The position numbers were made by a program, and so were the translations under genes. A stretch of DNA of 64,000 nt, from the NCBI RefSeq assembly GCF_004364975.1, contig NZ_SOBW01000008.1, forward strand, positions 1,389,200 through 1,453,199, read 5' to 3'. The DNA comes from Gelidibacter sediminis. Its GTDB lineage: Bacteria > Bacteroidota > Bacteroidia > Flavobacteriales > Flavobacteriaceae. The notes under the pieces were generated by a model. It was not told the DNA's origin. It was given only the letters and a program-made list of their open reading frames with translations, and made no database searches. Shown here piece after piece: positions 63,951 through 64,000 of the stretch; the first letter of the stretch is position 1, and every line of letters starts with the position of its first letter.

Positions 63951-64000
63951 GGCGATGTCCTACTCTCCCACGAGGTGCAGTACCATCGGCGCAAACGGGC
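63951..64000 (-). rRNA. rrf: 5S ribosomal RNA, 3' part (gene continues beyond the window)
   Basis: The minus strand reads GCGCCGATGGTACTGCACCTCG and then GTGGGAGAGTAGGACATCGCC, the conserved 3' third of bacterial 5S rRNA. The 5' end lies to the right of the window. A 5S gene followed by a terminator means that the rRNA operon (23S and 16S) lies further right on the minus strand. Confidence 0.96.

Overview
The window is a chromosomal segment of a low-GC member of the Flavobacteriaceae (Bacteroidota). Several independent signs agree. Promoters follow the Bacteroidota pattern TTG-N19-TAnnTTTG, and Shine-Dalgarno sequences are mostly absent. The gene orders bamD-rpoZ-coaBC-DUF4835-recN and dapF-GNAT-mltG-DUF2279 are present. 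There are type IX secretion (T9SS) sorting domains, a TonB-dependent receptor paired with DUF4249, DUF6095 and DUF6913 proteins, a monomeric isocitrate dehydrogenase and a long-form GAPDH. I cannot name the genus. No phage, transposase, CRISPR array or tRNA gene was seen. The right edge cuts into the 3' end of a 5S rRNA gene, so an rRNA operon continues to the right on the minus strand.

Layout. 1-2.9 kb: the tail of a DUF3857/DUF3858 protein, a potassium channel with a zinc ribbon, miaA and a cold-shock gene. 2.9-7.8 kb (minus): glycosyltransferase, YbbR-like protein, coaE, and an OmpR-type sensor/regulator pair. 7.9-15.5 kb (minus): fabI, then the bamD-rpoZ-coaBC-porD-recN operon, then DUF6913-dapA. 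15.5-17.3 kb (plus): a 5'-nucleotidase split into two genes. 17.3-21.2 kb (minus): two related membrane proteins and ligA. 21.3-29.1 kb: cutC with a GH2 beta-mannosidase, prmC/GNAT, and a tightly overlapping run ribD-HAD-DMT transporter-YigZ. 29-32.4 kb: dnaA, a low-molecular-weight phosphatase and an RsmI-like methyltransferase. 32.4-36.4 kb (minus): cell-wall and lysine genes. 36.6-41.8 kb (plus): HtrA protease, GAPDH, a coiled-coil membrane protein, trmD and rplS.

The accessory part starts at about 41.9 kb. A 620-base gap with its own terminator is followed by two minus-strand genes for polysaccharide work. One is a 1252-residue membrane glycosyltransferase fused to a GH26-like hydrolase and a third barrel that looks catalytically dead. 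The other is a membrane-anchored GH2/GH5-like hydrolase that still has the catalytic glutamates the third barrel has lost. A 17-base direct repeat flanks the pair. I consider this the best candidate for an undescribed system: a polymer synthase carrying its own tailoring enzyme.

From 47.8 kb come a pentapeptide-repeat protein, icd, a TonB receptor with DUF4249, and DUF6095. Two adjacent, badly decayed secreted-protein pseudogenes (T9SS cargo and an Lcl/DUF1566-type protein) lie at 55.0-56.5 kb. The last block, 56.5-63.8 kb, is a five-gene minus-strand run of secreted proteins (one a seven-repeat T9SS cargo) divergent from a 7TMR-DISM/LytS-type kinase and a LytTR regulator. The spacer between them holds two pairs of a 12-bp site, each pair on a 21-bp repeat, arranged as mirror images facing the two promoters. 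This strongly suggests that the LytTR system controls both itself and the secreted operon.
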